In this document: positions 21,231-32,420 of the stretch, piece by piece
Numbering within the stretch: the stretch's first letter is position 1
Layout of the letters: every line of letters starts with the position of its first letter
Source of the DNA: Liolophura sinensis
Lineage: Eukaryota; Mollusca; Polyplacophora; Chitonida; Chitonidae
Length of the DNA stretch: 64,000 nucleotides
Direction of reading: 5' to 3'
Assembly: GCF_032854445.1 (NCBI RefSeq)
Contig: NC_088299.1
Location: forward strand, 2,209,001-2,273,000
The notes under the pieces: generated by a model
Seen by the model: only the letters and a program-made list of their open reading frames with translations
The model's database searches: none
What the model was told of the DNA's origin: nothing
Position numbers and translations under genes: made by a program

Positions 21231-22649
21231 GATCAAAAAATAGTAGCGATCCATATGAAATCTTTCGCAAGATATCAACACACAGCAAAACAAGCAGCTG
21301 GATGTTAGAGAATGATAGAGCAGGATGACAGTGCTATAAAGATGAATATGTCTTCCTTGTTCTATAGTCTATAGTGACTATTAGTAGAACACATTTTCGG
21401 ATAATCATACAAATTCACCAAACCAAACCATACCTAAATTACTCTCGCTTCAAATCGTCCTTTTGTACAGTATTCAAGCTACCGCCAACGCTGATAGCTG
21501 TAAACCATCTTTCGCGCAGCTTTCCAACCTGTGTGTTAATCCGGCTCACCAAGGTTGAGACCACAATGATAATGCTAGTATTAACTTTCACTTTTGCAAG
21601 TTCACGTTCTGTGTGACCGTGTACGAGCGGAAGACCCTCATAGCATAGCTATTTACCGCTCCCCGCCGGCACACACACAAAACAGTCTCTGCCTTTCACA
21701 CCAACTTCGTACAAGACCTTTTTTTGAAATGGCCTTATCTCCTCGATTTTAAGAAGCGTGCGAATATTTTCAATAACGTGTCCGCTCAGGCTGTCATCGC
21801 TCTCTGCCCTGCAAAGTCGATGTAAGCAAACACTTTCCAGTGGCGCTGAAAAGACTTTTTGCCTGCGAATCAATACATATATATTTGCTCAAAATATCAC
21901 AACATTGAACATTCAAACCATGCCAACGAAATGAGAAAAGTCCAGACTCTTGGTACTCACTGAATTTCTTTGGGTCTTTAAAATATTTGTAATCAACGCG
22001 TTCAAGCCACACACAAATATTTCTGAAGCGAAGTAATCTCTTCGGTCGTTGAAGGAGATTATGGACTTTTTCTATGTCGATTTTGAACCTTTTGGGCAAC
22101 ATCAGCGCCTTTCGGATGCATGTTTGCCTTGTTTCCAATCTTGGTATCGTTGCAATATTACTACTAAATTCCTGTGCAGTCGATCACGATTACGAGCTCA
22201 AAGTATGCCCTGCCATCGTGTAGTTTCCAGTACTCCAGTCTGTTGTTTCGTAGGTCAGCTACTCTTGGCATTATCTGTCTGCCAATTACTGTTTCCATTA
22301 CCTTGTCTTTGATAAAGAGACATTCTGCCAATCGCAACTGGTACCGGTGATGATATCTTAGACGCAGCCTTCACTTCCCTTATTTCAGTCAGAGCACAAA
22401 GTGCTAAATGAGGTATGCTTGACCATCCCGTTGATACCCTTTAATGCGCGCAACCATTTCCACCATTCCAGTGATGTTAATGTCATTTGGTCTAGCTATA
22501 ACAACTGAGATCTACCAGAAAAGTCTTCATTCCAACTTTACTTTGTACACGTTGGAATCATGGAAAAACTTTCAAGTAAAAACAGGAAAAAGTGTTGGCT
22601 ATGACATCACTTCCTGTCCCATCTCCAGATCTGTAAATGTTGAAATTTC

Positions 22650-22945
22650 TCCCCGCCGTCTTTCCAGAAAGGCCAAGGATGCCAGATAGCCTCAGAGAGG
22701 ATGGGTTGGCACTGGGTAGTGGAAGTGGGCTGATAAACTTGTATACGAATGTGGCTGAAGCCTAAGAGAAATGGCCTTACAAAAAATATTACAACCAAGT
22801 TTTCTGTCAGTTGTTTTGCGAGAGCCGCCAGTGATGCCAGGTAGTCTCAGTGAGGCTGGGTTGGTAATGGATTGTGGATCCGAGAGGATGACCTCTTATA
22901 TACGTGTAGTTTGAGCCTCAGTGAAGTAGCGTTACAAAATTATGA
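22650..22945 (+). repeat. Local duplication of about 150 bp inside the LRU
   Basis: The segment with 'aaggccaaggatgccagata', then 'gaggatgggttggcactggg', is followed by a second version with 'gagccgccagtgatgccagg', then 'gtgaggctgggttggtaatg'. Each ends in a 'gcctaagagaaatggcctta' / 'gcctcagtgaagtagcgtta' type phrase. Other LRU copies (10550-10690, 36410-36540) carry this segment once. Confidence 0.65.
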
Positions 22946-24011
22946 TTTCCAAATACACTTTGTGCTAACCTTTTTTTGTGCCTTTAAAGGAAGATGATCC
23001 CTGACTTTTCTTAGGTTTATCAACGGTTGTGTTCGACGCCAGCGAGAGTGCAAGCGCCAGGTACATTACCAGTGCCAGGATGGCTTTGTCTTTAGCTAAG
23101 GGTCGGTGTGAACAATCAATAAGTAATCAAGATTGGTCTTGAACTCGACGCGAGGGGCTTTTCTGGACCTCTTAATGAAGACAGCGGTCGATGATGAACA
23201 AGGGTGTCAGTAAGCGCAGAGAATTATCACTGAGATCCTTTGTGCTGGGGTTCACTACCACTGGTAAGTTGTGTAAATAAGAAAAAAAACCAGCTGCTGT
23301 CATCGGAGGTCAACTGGCAAGTTTATTAGAGAGGTGACGGTGAAGTAAAATTCAATGAAATCTGTTCATTTTAGATCTGTTGTTCAGATGTGTGGGACAC
23401 TACATTGTACTTGTAGGAATGACTAACAACAATGTTATCCTTTTATCAAAGATGCCGCACGCTAAAATCATACAAGTAGAAGAATATGAGAAAACCCACC
23501 ATGGATAAATCTTAATGAGCATTGTGCATAGTTACCACTAGAACGCTATCTGATCCCCTGTGCGCGATGCTTTCATTAGTGGGCGCATGCACAATGGAAC
23601 GCGAATGTCCTTTAACCATTCGGCGTGTGCGCAATGGATCCGATAGTCAAGGTGCGCAATTGCAAGAATTGGTCTGAAAATTACATCAAGATGTCAAACA
23701 GAAAACGTTAATTGTTGAAAACACTTATCATCACTTTACGTCACTTTACAACCTGCTAGAGATTTTCTCCACAATGCAATATCTGTTAATTCTGTGATGT
23801 CAAAGCCAATGTTTCGGGTTAAATTTTCGGGTTATATGTTAAAAACTTAATATGATAAAGGGATCTAACTTTGGATAATTGCAAATGGTAGGACATTTAT
23901 TCGTAATGATGGGATAGCAATGCCTATGTCTTTGTACAAGAGTTCCTGTTCAGCTTGCAAAATTTAATCTGAGCCAGATATTGAAACACAAGTATGGGAG
24001 TGATACCGTCA

Positions 24012-24057
24012 ATATTGCCGACAAAAAAGAGACGATATTGCCGACAAAAAAGAGACG
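24012..24057 (+). repeat. 23-bp exact tandem duplication
   Basis: Positions 24012-24034 and 24035-24057 are identical (starting 'atattgccgacaaaaaagag'). Confidence 0.95.
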
Positions 24058-24761
24058 ATGTTAAGTTTCGTAGATTACGATTGCGACCTGGATCGTCACC
24101 AAAATTAAATGGATTTTTCCTGAGACCAATCCAAGCCTGTGCACAGAGTTCATCTATGTAAGGTTACAGACAAACTGATACAGAGAGACGGACAAATAAT
24201 CGCCGATGTACACGAGCAGCGGTTTTGACACAGTTTAATAAAAACAACAAGAAGTTAATAATTGGTCAATGTATCGATTCCCAACTAAATTTTTTTTAAA
24301 ATTTCTTCTCGATCAACGTCTTGCCTTTTTGATTCCCCAAACATTGCATGTTTCCGACGCTCTTGGTCGCTGTTATCTTCTGTTTCTGGGGATATAAAAA
24401 CATTTGTGGGGATATCAGTATGACAACATAGGATTTATCCGATGGAAAATGACTAGGTGTCTTTGCTTGTTTTATTACCAGCCATCTAGTTTGTTATAAA
24501 CTGTCTGGAAAGCGAGACCTCTGCACATGGTTTTCAAGTGTAATCGTATTACCCTGATTACTGCTCCAAGTGAATCGGGTGTGACCAGTCTTAAAACTTA
24601 GCATGAAGTTATTTAGAGAATTTATTATATTGGTAATATATGGTGTATTCTATTATGGAAATGGAATAAGGAAAAGAGTTAATAATAAGAAAACAATAAA
24701 AATTACATAGCACACATGTACTACTATGAATCAGGACGATCGCTGTCAGTTCAACTCTGGA

Positions 24762-25030
24762 ACAAGTTGTAATTTCCTTGCTTGGCGTTCAGCATGAAGG
24801 GGATAGTGCAACGACTGGTTGATCCGTATCAGTATAATGGCTCGGGTGGGACGGCTTACTTACCTTCGGTAAGTCGTCTCATTGAAGCAGCACTAGATTA
24901 AAGAGCGGTGGAAATCCGCCCTGCAACAAAGAGGCACATCACATACACCCTAAGGAATAGGAAAACCTTCGTCATCATATGAATGAAAAATTGTTAAGCA
25001 CGACGTTAAACCCCAAGCACTCACTCACTC
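24762..25030 (+). repeat. SINE family B copy inside the LRU
   Basis: It runs from 'tgtaatttccttgcttggcg' through 'gcaacgactggttgatccgt', 'ggcttacttaccttcggtaa' and 'aaaaattgttaagcacgacg' to 'cactcactcactc'. It separates the last segment of LRU copy D from the first segment of the next copy at 25040. Confidence 0.75.
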
Positions 25031-25039
25031 TTAAACTCA

Positions 25040-26870
25040 ACGTGGAAAAGGTGGATGGATTTTTGTCTCGTGGCATTTCTATGCTGAGGTCATCGTATTT
25101 AACAACTGTATGTTCTCAAACAAAAACGACCCAAGTCGGTGTTCAACTTATTTTACGTTATTTCCAGTGTCTAGCTGTCACAATACTGTGACGGAGGAGG
25201 TCTCGGCGACAGACAATGGCATGGTTGTTCTCCTAATCCTTTCGGAAAGATGAGGACACAACATGCGTAAAAGATGTCTAAATTTGCAGAAGTCTGTGTT
25301 GGTGTTTTTGGCTCGGCACGTGATCACGCTTTCGATAATGATATTAGTGTACGGCTCGCGACATAGTTAAGATAAACTGCTAATCAATAAATGAACGCTT
25401 CTATTTGTGATGGAACTAAACAACGATTTCTATCTGAAGGAAAGGTCATCAGTTTGTGTTCGCGTGTGGCTCGGTAGACGGTCTAGTTTGAATCCTGTAG
25501 GGAAGGTGCAGAGATTATCTCTATCAGCCTATACTATTATACCAGCACTTGTGCGTACGACCGTCTGTAATTGACTTAGACAAAACGATATCATCTTTTG
25601 ACAAACATCTTCCTTGGATTTGTTGATAAGCACGTAAATAACCACGTTCGGAAAAGTAACCGTACTTGTTCAGAGCTGAGAAAAACAAAACCTGTCTCAA
25701 GAAAAGTGTGGAGAGGAATGTATGTATCTATATATGAAAGTTCCACAAGAAATATATCTGTCGATGCCCGTGTGTCTTTCCGTTTAAAAACAACCCCTTT
25801 GGCTGCACGGTATAGATATTTAGTAATCTGTTGAGGTGGCCATTAATCTTCGCCCATTATTTTCTGCATCTTGTAACAGCACTAGAGCTGTAGGTGTTCT
25901 CTGCAGAATACAGGCACCTCTGTTTAGCCTATGGGTTTGGAGAAGCGACGGGGATTGTGTAATGTTTTAGGGTATTAACCGTTAGTTAATACTCAGCATG
26001 TGAAGCACGTTACGATGAGCTTTATCTCGTGGCATTTATATGTCAAGATCATCGTATTTGGCACTATAATGCAAGACTTCGCTGCATGGTCTCACGCAAA
26101 ACAGCTTATTTTGCTTCATCTCCAGAGTCTAGCTGTCAGAAGAATTTGATGGACGAGGTCTCAGCAGGACAGTTGACACAGGTTTCCATCTAATGTAGCA
26201 AACGCCACGTAATGACACTCATGTTTCCTGTTTTTGCTTATAAAAGGTCGACATCGTATATGTGGAAGGACTTGCATTTGATATTAAACGAGGCTCAAAT
26301 GAAAAAAGCATAAGACGTCATTTTTACCTATTCGATACAGCTGACGGAGAAAAATGTCAGCAAACATCAGGTGTACCATGTGTTTCACTTTATACATTCT
26401 TGTGTAGTTTTACATATATAGTCTCAACTATCGTGCAGGTTGACTGGCTTTTTGACACTCAGTGTTGTGCAATTGCCTCTGGTTTCCACTATAATGAATA
26501 GTTCATTTAACGGCTACGCAAAACTACTTACTCAATGCTCAGAAACGATTATGTAGATGTAAAGCGAAATCGTGTAAAAGATAATTTACTAGGTTTTACT
26601 TAATCCAATATAGGATTGCAAACATTGTGTGACAAAGAATTGTAAAAGCTTGACAGGAATCAAAGAAACGAGGCGTAAAGATTCGTTCTGGGAAAGAGAT
26701 CCGAACTTTGCGCTGGATGAGACAACTCCATCTACAAATGCCATATCGGCGAAATTTCAAAATTATCAAAAGGCACCGAAAAGAATTGTTGCCTGTGTAG
26801 CAACATATTTACACTAAATATCATGACAATGAATTTTCACAAAAAATTCAACAGAAAAACTTTCGAGCCT
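25040..26870 (+). repeat. LRU copy, first half of the unit, with a central deletion
   Basis: Landmarks in order: 'tctcgtggcatttctatgc', 'gatgtctaaatttgcagaag', 'aaaggtcatcagtttgtgtt', 'ctctatcagcctatactatt', 'cctttggctgcacggtata' (25795-25815), 'aatgacactcatgtttcctg', 'ttcatttaacggctacgc', 'gcttgacaggaatcaaag', 'actaaatatcatgacaatga'. The 'aataacaatatccac' to 'cattccatacac' stretch kept in copies A, B and C is gone: 'gtttaaaaacaacc' joins straight to 'cctttggctgcacgg'. Confidence 0.75.
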
Positions 26871-27289
26871 TTGGGAACTATTACACTGCCTGTTATCAGG
26901 TCTAGGCATGTGTATTAGGTCCATCCTCCATACGCAGTATGACTGTTTTTGTTACACTAATAAAGCCATCCAGCACGAAGGATTAGCATAACACGACGTC
27001 GGTGTACCACTAAATAAACCAGTTACCCGATCTACAAGTACATGCGAGTGCCATTTATACACAGGTTATTGCAGCATGACGAAGCCCTCCTTAAGATCAT
27101 TCACTGTCTTTGTTGGTTGCAAGTTTTCTCAAACACTATATCTCTTAGGATTTGAACGTACGGAATCTTTAAAAACAAGACTACATTAAATGCATTAGTC
27201 AATATTGTATTCGTTTCCTACAAGTAGGAAAAACACTTTATCTAAATTAACCTCATTAAATTTACTTCGCCATAAACTCCAATGAACAT
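26871..27289. other. Unassigned spacer
   Basis: It lies between a + strand LRU copy and an inverted one. No landmark, domain or RNA gene is visible. Confidence 0.4.
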
Positions 27290-28230
27290 GTCTCTTGACC
27301 TCCAGTGAGAGTAGGCGTGTTTTTGTTCAGTTTACAAAATCTCCTTGTGGTAGTGAACCCTCGATCACGACCCGCCGTCGTCTTCACAAAGACGTCCAGA
27401 GAAGCTCCTGGAGTAGAGTGCACACCGACCCTTAGCTAAAGACAAAGACATCCATGCTGGAAATGTAAGAGTCACTTGCACTCTCGCAGATGTCGAATTG
27501 AACCTCGATAAGCCCTGGTAAGTCAGGGATGAATTTCCATTGAAGCCAAGAAAGAAACGTTAGCAAATATTTTGTTGGTTTGTCGTTTTTCTCTTGTAAG
27601 GTTACTTTGCTGAGGCTCACCTGTATACCTGTACCAGCACACCTGTATAAATGTTCATCGTCCCAAATCCACTACCAAGTACGAACACAGCCTCTCTGAG
27701 ACTGCCTGAGATCACTGGCCACTCTGGCAAAACGGAGAAGAGAAATCTTCAAATGCGGAGATGGGACAGGAAATGATGTCAAAGGTATTCCAACACTTCT
27801 TCCTTTTTTACTTGAACGTTTTTCTATGATTTCTACGTGTACAAAGTAAATCTGGAACAGATTAAGCTTTTTCTGACTGATTACAGTTGTTCATACTCAG
27901 ACGAAAAGATGTTTGCATTCAAGGACACACGGCTATATCATTAGGTCGATAAGTCAAATTTGGGTCAGGAAGTAGGCTGTGCTCTGACCTTAATAGAGTA
28001 AGTACGGGGAGTGTCAAAGATATAATCATCGGTAGCAGCTGCGATTGGCAGATTGTCTTTTTATGAAAGACAAGATAATCGAAATAGTAACTGTCAGACA
28101 GATAATGCCAATAGTAACTGACAAACAGACGAGAAAAACATACTGGTATAGACACTGGCGGAGCATACTTTGGAACCTGATGATCCTCGACTGTATTAAA
28201 ACGTCATGGCCTAAAACAGTGCAGTTTCTA
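27290..28230 (-). repeat. Inverted LRU block
   Basis: The reverse complement carries, in normal LRU order, 'ggttccaaagtatgctccgc', 'ggcattatctgtctgacag', 'tgccaatcgcag', 'actttgtacacgtagaaatc', 'aagtcag' with 'ttacc', 'ctttgtctttagctaaggg' then 'tcggtgtg' (27418-27450), and 'aagacgacggcgggtcgtga'. This is the only long block in reverse orientation. Confidence 0.75.
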
Positions 28231-28752
28231 GTCTACCCTTCTTCTGCGCAGCCCACTTTTTGGAATCAACGATAGGGCCGCGCCGAATTACCTGTTTAAA
28301 AGGTGAGTTTGAGGAACACGCTGTGGTTATTAAGATTATGGCAATTTTCGGAGTTAAAAGCCACATAAGATAGTTGAAGACTTAGCTATAAGATAGATTT
28401 TAATTCTGTAAACTTATCTGGAATTAACGTTACCTATGTGTATTTTGTCAATCCATTTTTTTAATTTTAAAATTCTGGACCTGTTTAAATACAACAGACA
28501 GATTTGGCGAATTCTTAAGCTAGAAAACATACACTAGTACTTCATTCAAGATCTCGGAGCCTTTATGCTTTTATGCAACTCAAAGGGTGATATCATCTGC
28601 ATGATACCTTTATGAACAGTTGCACTCAAAGCGCGACTGAGATACCTTGTTTAATTATTATTTAACCTGAAACTCATTCATGGACTACGAATTTGAACTT
28701 TGATATGGAATTCATGCCTGGAATATCCACTATCTGCCTGGCACCATTGAAA
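28231..28752. repeat. Probable LRU flank of LTR copy 2, weakly matched
   Basis: Only short phrases ('ggaattcatgcctgg', compare 'ggaagttcatgcctggtt' at 33630) link this to the LRU. The right side of the adjacent LTR is clearly LRU, so this side should be too, but it has decayed past what I can align by eye. Confidence 0.35.
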
Positions 28753-29763
28753 ACTGATGACCGCTTCTCTCTTGTGTGTTACGGCTTTATTTCCTATTTG
28801 TATAATTTCTTGCATACCTTTGTCTTTGGGAGCTAGTCTTAAACATTGTTTAAGAAATGGATCTTACGTTATCGACTTGGAACGCCCTTTACGGACTACG
28901 AATGGCATGCGAATGTCGGACATGACGCTTATATTTACATCATGTTGCCGAGAAAATTTTTGTCGCTTTCGTGACATAACCTACATACTGTATGCTTTAA
29001 TAGGTGAGGTCTATAAAATGAGCGACGAAGTTATGAAGCTCACAGTCATTCATTCAAGTCTCCTTGTGAGCAGTCATATACTCAAGTCCACTGGAGAGCA
29101 GTGATATTTACTCTCATCTACTGTGAAGGATTTTACCGGGTTCGGAGATATCGGCTTGCACGCCATTCGACATTCGTCATTTGTACTCTATTTTCTGTAC
29201 GTAGCACTTTGTGAGCTTGTGTTTTGCCGCTTGCTATTTTTGGGGACATTATTATGGAGCTTGTATAGCTTATTGTCTCTTTGTGCGATTACGTACATTT
29301 CATCCCAGTGTACCCTGAAAGTGACTTTGTGTATACTTCCGAGGGGTAAAACATACATGGACAGCTTTGTTTCACAGACGCTACTGTCAACCTGTCCGAC
29401 CTGAGAAGTTATACCTTCACAGGCAGAGGCAATTAACATCGTCAGCGGGGAATTCATCTTGACTGAATTCTACATTTACGTGGACTGACTCGTCTTTGAA
29501 AGCCAGAATATTCCACCCAGGTTTGGACGGTGTCTCCAGTAAGAGACTACATATATATTTGTAAATATTTGTATTGTTTTGTATATTATTGTAAGTTGTA
29601 TTATTTGTCTATTTTGTTCAAATATATGTATTGAACTTATATCAGCGTCTTCTTGTTTCTTTGTTTGATCATGTATAAGGCCTATCGCTTATCTGAGAGT
29701 TAAACAAGCCAATCGCGATAGTTTCTCGTCTTTACTTTCCGACAGTGTTACCGTTACAACTGA
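28753..29763 (+). mobile_element. Probable solo LTR, family 2, copy 2 (LTR 28758-29758)
   Basis: The 3' end is clear: 'ggcctatcgcttatctgag', 'gagttaaacaagcc', then GTTACA, followed by ACTGA (29759-29763). The same ACTGA occurs at 28753-28757 directly before TGACCGC, giving TG...CA ends and a 5-bp duplication. The final 700 bp or so align with LTR copy 1, but the first 280 bp or so do not, so the 5' edge rests mainly on the duplication. A different start at TGTTACG (about 28779) is possible. Right-flank sequence 'actgaataagtcagtaatgc' matches the unoccupied LRU at 39553-39575. The 115-codon frame inside the 5' part has no recognised domain. Confidence 0.55.
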
Positions 29764-31288
29764 ATAAGTCAGTAATGCATCAATGTCCTAACCGGAATTT
29801 GTTTTTATTATAAACAGTCAGCGTCCTTTATACTTGTTTCCCCAAAACACTGCATGCATCTTATGCTTTTATGAGTTATTGCTTGTTTTACTGCGATTTG
29901 AATTGAGATATGGGTGTTGGCGTGCGGCTCGGTGGACAGTGTATATTGAACCCTGTAGTGAAGGTACCTGGATTATATTTCTCAGACAATACCATTATCC
30001 CAGCACTTGTGTGCAAGGACCGTTTGTAACTGACTTTGTCTAAATGATATCGTCTTCTCACCGGGTTCTTCCTTGGATTGTTTCATTAACCATGCTCCGA
30101 ACACAAACTAGTCTTGTTTAGAATTGTATAGGGATGAAGGAATATGTCAAACAAAATTACTGAAGAATCGCTATTCATGAGAGTCCCATGAGGATTATTC
30201 GATCGATGCCATGGTGTCTGCTTGTTTTGAGACAACACCGCTGAAGTTGTCAAGTTTCACTCGTTCCTTTTTATTTTGGATGCTTTATAAAAGAGGAAAT
30301 AACAACATCACAACTACAGCCCGAAAAAATACATAACCGGCGTTATGTACATTAACAGCAGTCTTTCTCAATTTTTTTTTCTAAATTACACGTGTAGATT
30401 AGCAACTTTATTCGGCAAACAGACATGTTTATAAAAATAAAATGATATTTCCTTAACGAGTTGAAAAACCGTGCATTCCATACACGCATGGATTGTTACA
30501 GAGCTGTTTACTTTCAACACCGGAGATGAGAAATGTAAACTTCGTATTGCCGCACGACGTGTTCAAAGAAATGTGATTCGCTCCCTTTGGGTGCACGATA
30601 TTGATTTTCAGCGCTCTGCTGAAGTATACATTAATCGCATTAATTTCAGCACCTTTCAAGAACACTAGAGCTCTAGCTGTTTGTTGGCCATGGCATGTAA
30701 CTTAGTGATTTTGAGAGCTTTTAAGGCTTGAGTGCATACCTCAGCTGATGTATTTTGAGGTTAACACAGAGCGCTAGGGACTTCCCTTAGGTTTACTTTA
30801 CAAAGTTGTACGTTTTTGTACCAGAAAATTTACTAATGAAACTCTGTTAAACACCATCATGTTTGGAATAACTTCTCTTCCCAAATGTAAGTTTGAATAT
30901 TTACTTTCTCAATTAGATCATGACGTTGTGAAAGTAATCTGTTTACCTTTTGATTATTATTACTTTTATTATTGTATTTGTTATAACAATATGTGTTTTT
31001 GTAATAGACTATTAAGCAATGGAAACATTTTTACTAACATTTCATCACATATACAGGAAACGTGCGAAAACCTACATCTGCGAAACCATCACGGACATAC
31101 AAAGACAACCTTTATCTACCTTTTACCAAAATGAAATATGCCACCAATATGGGAGTGTTCGCCACTATCTATGCAAATTTACTAATGATACTACTATTTC
31201 CTGTTTTTACACATCGTATAAAAATTCTTACTTTTGATTGTTAAATAACACTCAAATCAAAACGGCATAAAACATTTTTTCATATTCG
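29764..31288 (+). repeat. LRU copy E, first half
   Basis: Landmarks: 'aataagtcagtaatgcatca', 'ttccccaaaacactgcatgc', 'gcggctcggtggacagtgta', 'cccagcacttgtgtgcaagg', 'gaggaaataacaacatcaca', 'gtgcattccatacacgcatg', 'gcatacctcagctgatgtat', 'agactattaagcaatggaaa', 'gggagtgttcgccactatct'. A SINE then interrupts it. The first part of the unit (before the 'ctcggtgg' phrase) is missing compared with A and C. Confidence 0.75.
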
Positions 31289-31498
31289 GGTGTGTGCTTG
31301 GGGCTTAACGTCGTACTCAACAATTTTTCAGTCATATGACGACGAAGGAATCAGTAGGGTGCATGTACGTGTAATGTGCCTCCTTGTTGCAGGACGGATT
31401 TCCACCTCTCTTTTATTTAGTGCTGCTTCACTGAGACGACTTACCGAAGGAAAGTAAGCCGCCCCGCCCGAGCCACTATACTGATATACCACTATATA
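31289..31498 (-). repeat. SINE family B copy, inverted, inside LRU copy E
   Basis: On the + strand it opens 'gtgtgtgcttggggcttaac', 'gtcgtactcaacaatttttc', then 'gtaatgtgcctccttgttgc', 'tttagtgctgcttcactgag' and 'taagccgccccgcccgagcc'. This is the reverse complement of 24762-25030, cut off in the middle of the body. Confidence 0.8.
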
Positions 31499-32420
31499 GC
31501 CAAAAATTCCTCCAAACATTTGAATGTTTTATTTAACGCTACACAAAACGATTTTCCTTAAGCTCAGAAACACATATACATATCTAAAAGGGAAGCGAAA
31601 TTGTGTCAATCGATAATTTACTGGTTTTTAGGTAATTTGATATAAGATTGCAACCATCGTGTGACAGAGACTTGTAAACGCTTGACAGGAGTCATAGGGC
31701 GTAAGGATTTTCCGTATCATCAAAGTATCGTCACTTTCCTATGGCCTGTGCGACAAATTATTTGTTCAAAATATCATGCCATTGAATTTTCAAGCCATGC
31801 CAGCAAGAAAATGCAAACTGCAGAGACTCACTAATTTGCCAGCTGCCTTTAATGTATTTGTTACAAACACATTAAAGCCAAACACAATGTTTCATGACGG
31901 GGAGTCATCTCCTGAATTGTTTAAAGCTGTGATGAACGACAACCAAGAATAATGTGTGCTATCTTATATTTCTTGGCTTTAAAGGAAGATGATCCCTGAC
32001 TTTTCTTAGGTTTATCAACGGTTCTGTTCGACCCCAGTGATGGTGCAAGTGACAGGTACATTTCCAAAGCAGCCTTGGCTTTATCTTTAGCTAAGGGTGG
32101 GTGTGAACAATCAATAAGTGATCAAGATTGGTCTTGAACTCGACACAAGCGGCTGTTCTGTACTCCTGGGTAAAGATAGCGGTCGATGATGAACGAGGGT
32201 GTCAATAAGCACAGATAATTACTGCAGAGATCTTTTGTGCTGCGGTTTACTATCACTAGTGATTTGTGTAAATCAGAAGAAAAATCAACTACTCTCACTG
32301 GGGTTCAACTGACAAGTTTATTAGAGAGGTTAAGGTGAAATAACATTCAATGAGACGTGCTCATTTTAGATCTGTTGTCTGGGACACTGCTTGTAGGGAT
32401 GGATTACAATGATATGATAA
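31499..32420 (+). repeat. LRU copy E, continued
   Basis: It contains 'aaaaattcctccaaacattt', 'gcttgacaggagtcataggg', 'tgttcaaaatatcatgccat', then directly 'gaagatgatccctgactttt' (31984-32003) and 'gtgtgaacaatcaataagtg' (32100-32119). The segment between (8.9-10.7 kb in copy B) is deleted here. Confidence 0.75.

Larger units (their letters stand above)
19573..21873 (-). pseudogene. RecQ-family DNA helicase pseudogene
   Basis: RecQ helicases are ATP-driven 3'-5' DNA unwinding enzymes. Reading down the minus strand, the motifs come in order. First is IRPFQKKVLYEVG, followed by PAGSGK (Walker A, near 21660). Then come SIIIVVSTLVSRI and LRERWFTAISVGGS (21640-21450), NPESFL and FDEIHTAVAW (motif II, DExH, about 20930-21020), LTATAS (motif III, about 20540), SPDRTNIRIYIQRVSTD and KTIVYCRSI (20440-20270), MHSKISPDVKDSLL (about 20190), and IVISTNIPGMSLDVP with IDDFLQQIGRAGRGG (motifs V/VI, 19940-19840). 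Last is a cysteine-rich HHLCC...CKCGGC zinc segment (about 19670). Damage: TAG at 21649-21651 right after GSGK, TGA at 20368-20370, TAG at 20221-20223, frame changes near 20460 and 20215, a SINE in the coding sequence (19960-20137), and another repeat at 21055-21230. The end, LISSKA-stop at 19576, looks natural. The N terminus is unclear beyond 21873. Confidence 0.85.
21880..24650 (+). repeat. LRU copy D, second half of the unit
   Basis: It starts at 'tatttgctcaaaatatcaca', next to the helicase relic. It continues through 'gagctcaaagtatgccctgc', 'cattatctgtctgccaatta' (22270-22290), 'tccaccattccagtgatg', 'tttactttgtacacgttgg', 'gaagatgatccctgactttt' (22991-23010), 'gtgtgaacaatcaataagta' (23106-23125), 'agagagacggacaaataatc' and 'gattccccaaacattgcatg' (24331-24350). 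The order is that of copy B. The minus-strand frame at 21794-22138 overlaps its left end, but its equivalents in B and at 31.8 kb are broken. Confidence 0.8.

Noticed and set aside
24012-24057. CRISPR-like direct repeat
   Set aside because: Only two adjacent identical 23-mers with no spacers, in a eukaryotic sequence; a simple tandem duplication.
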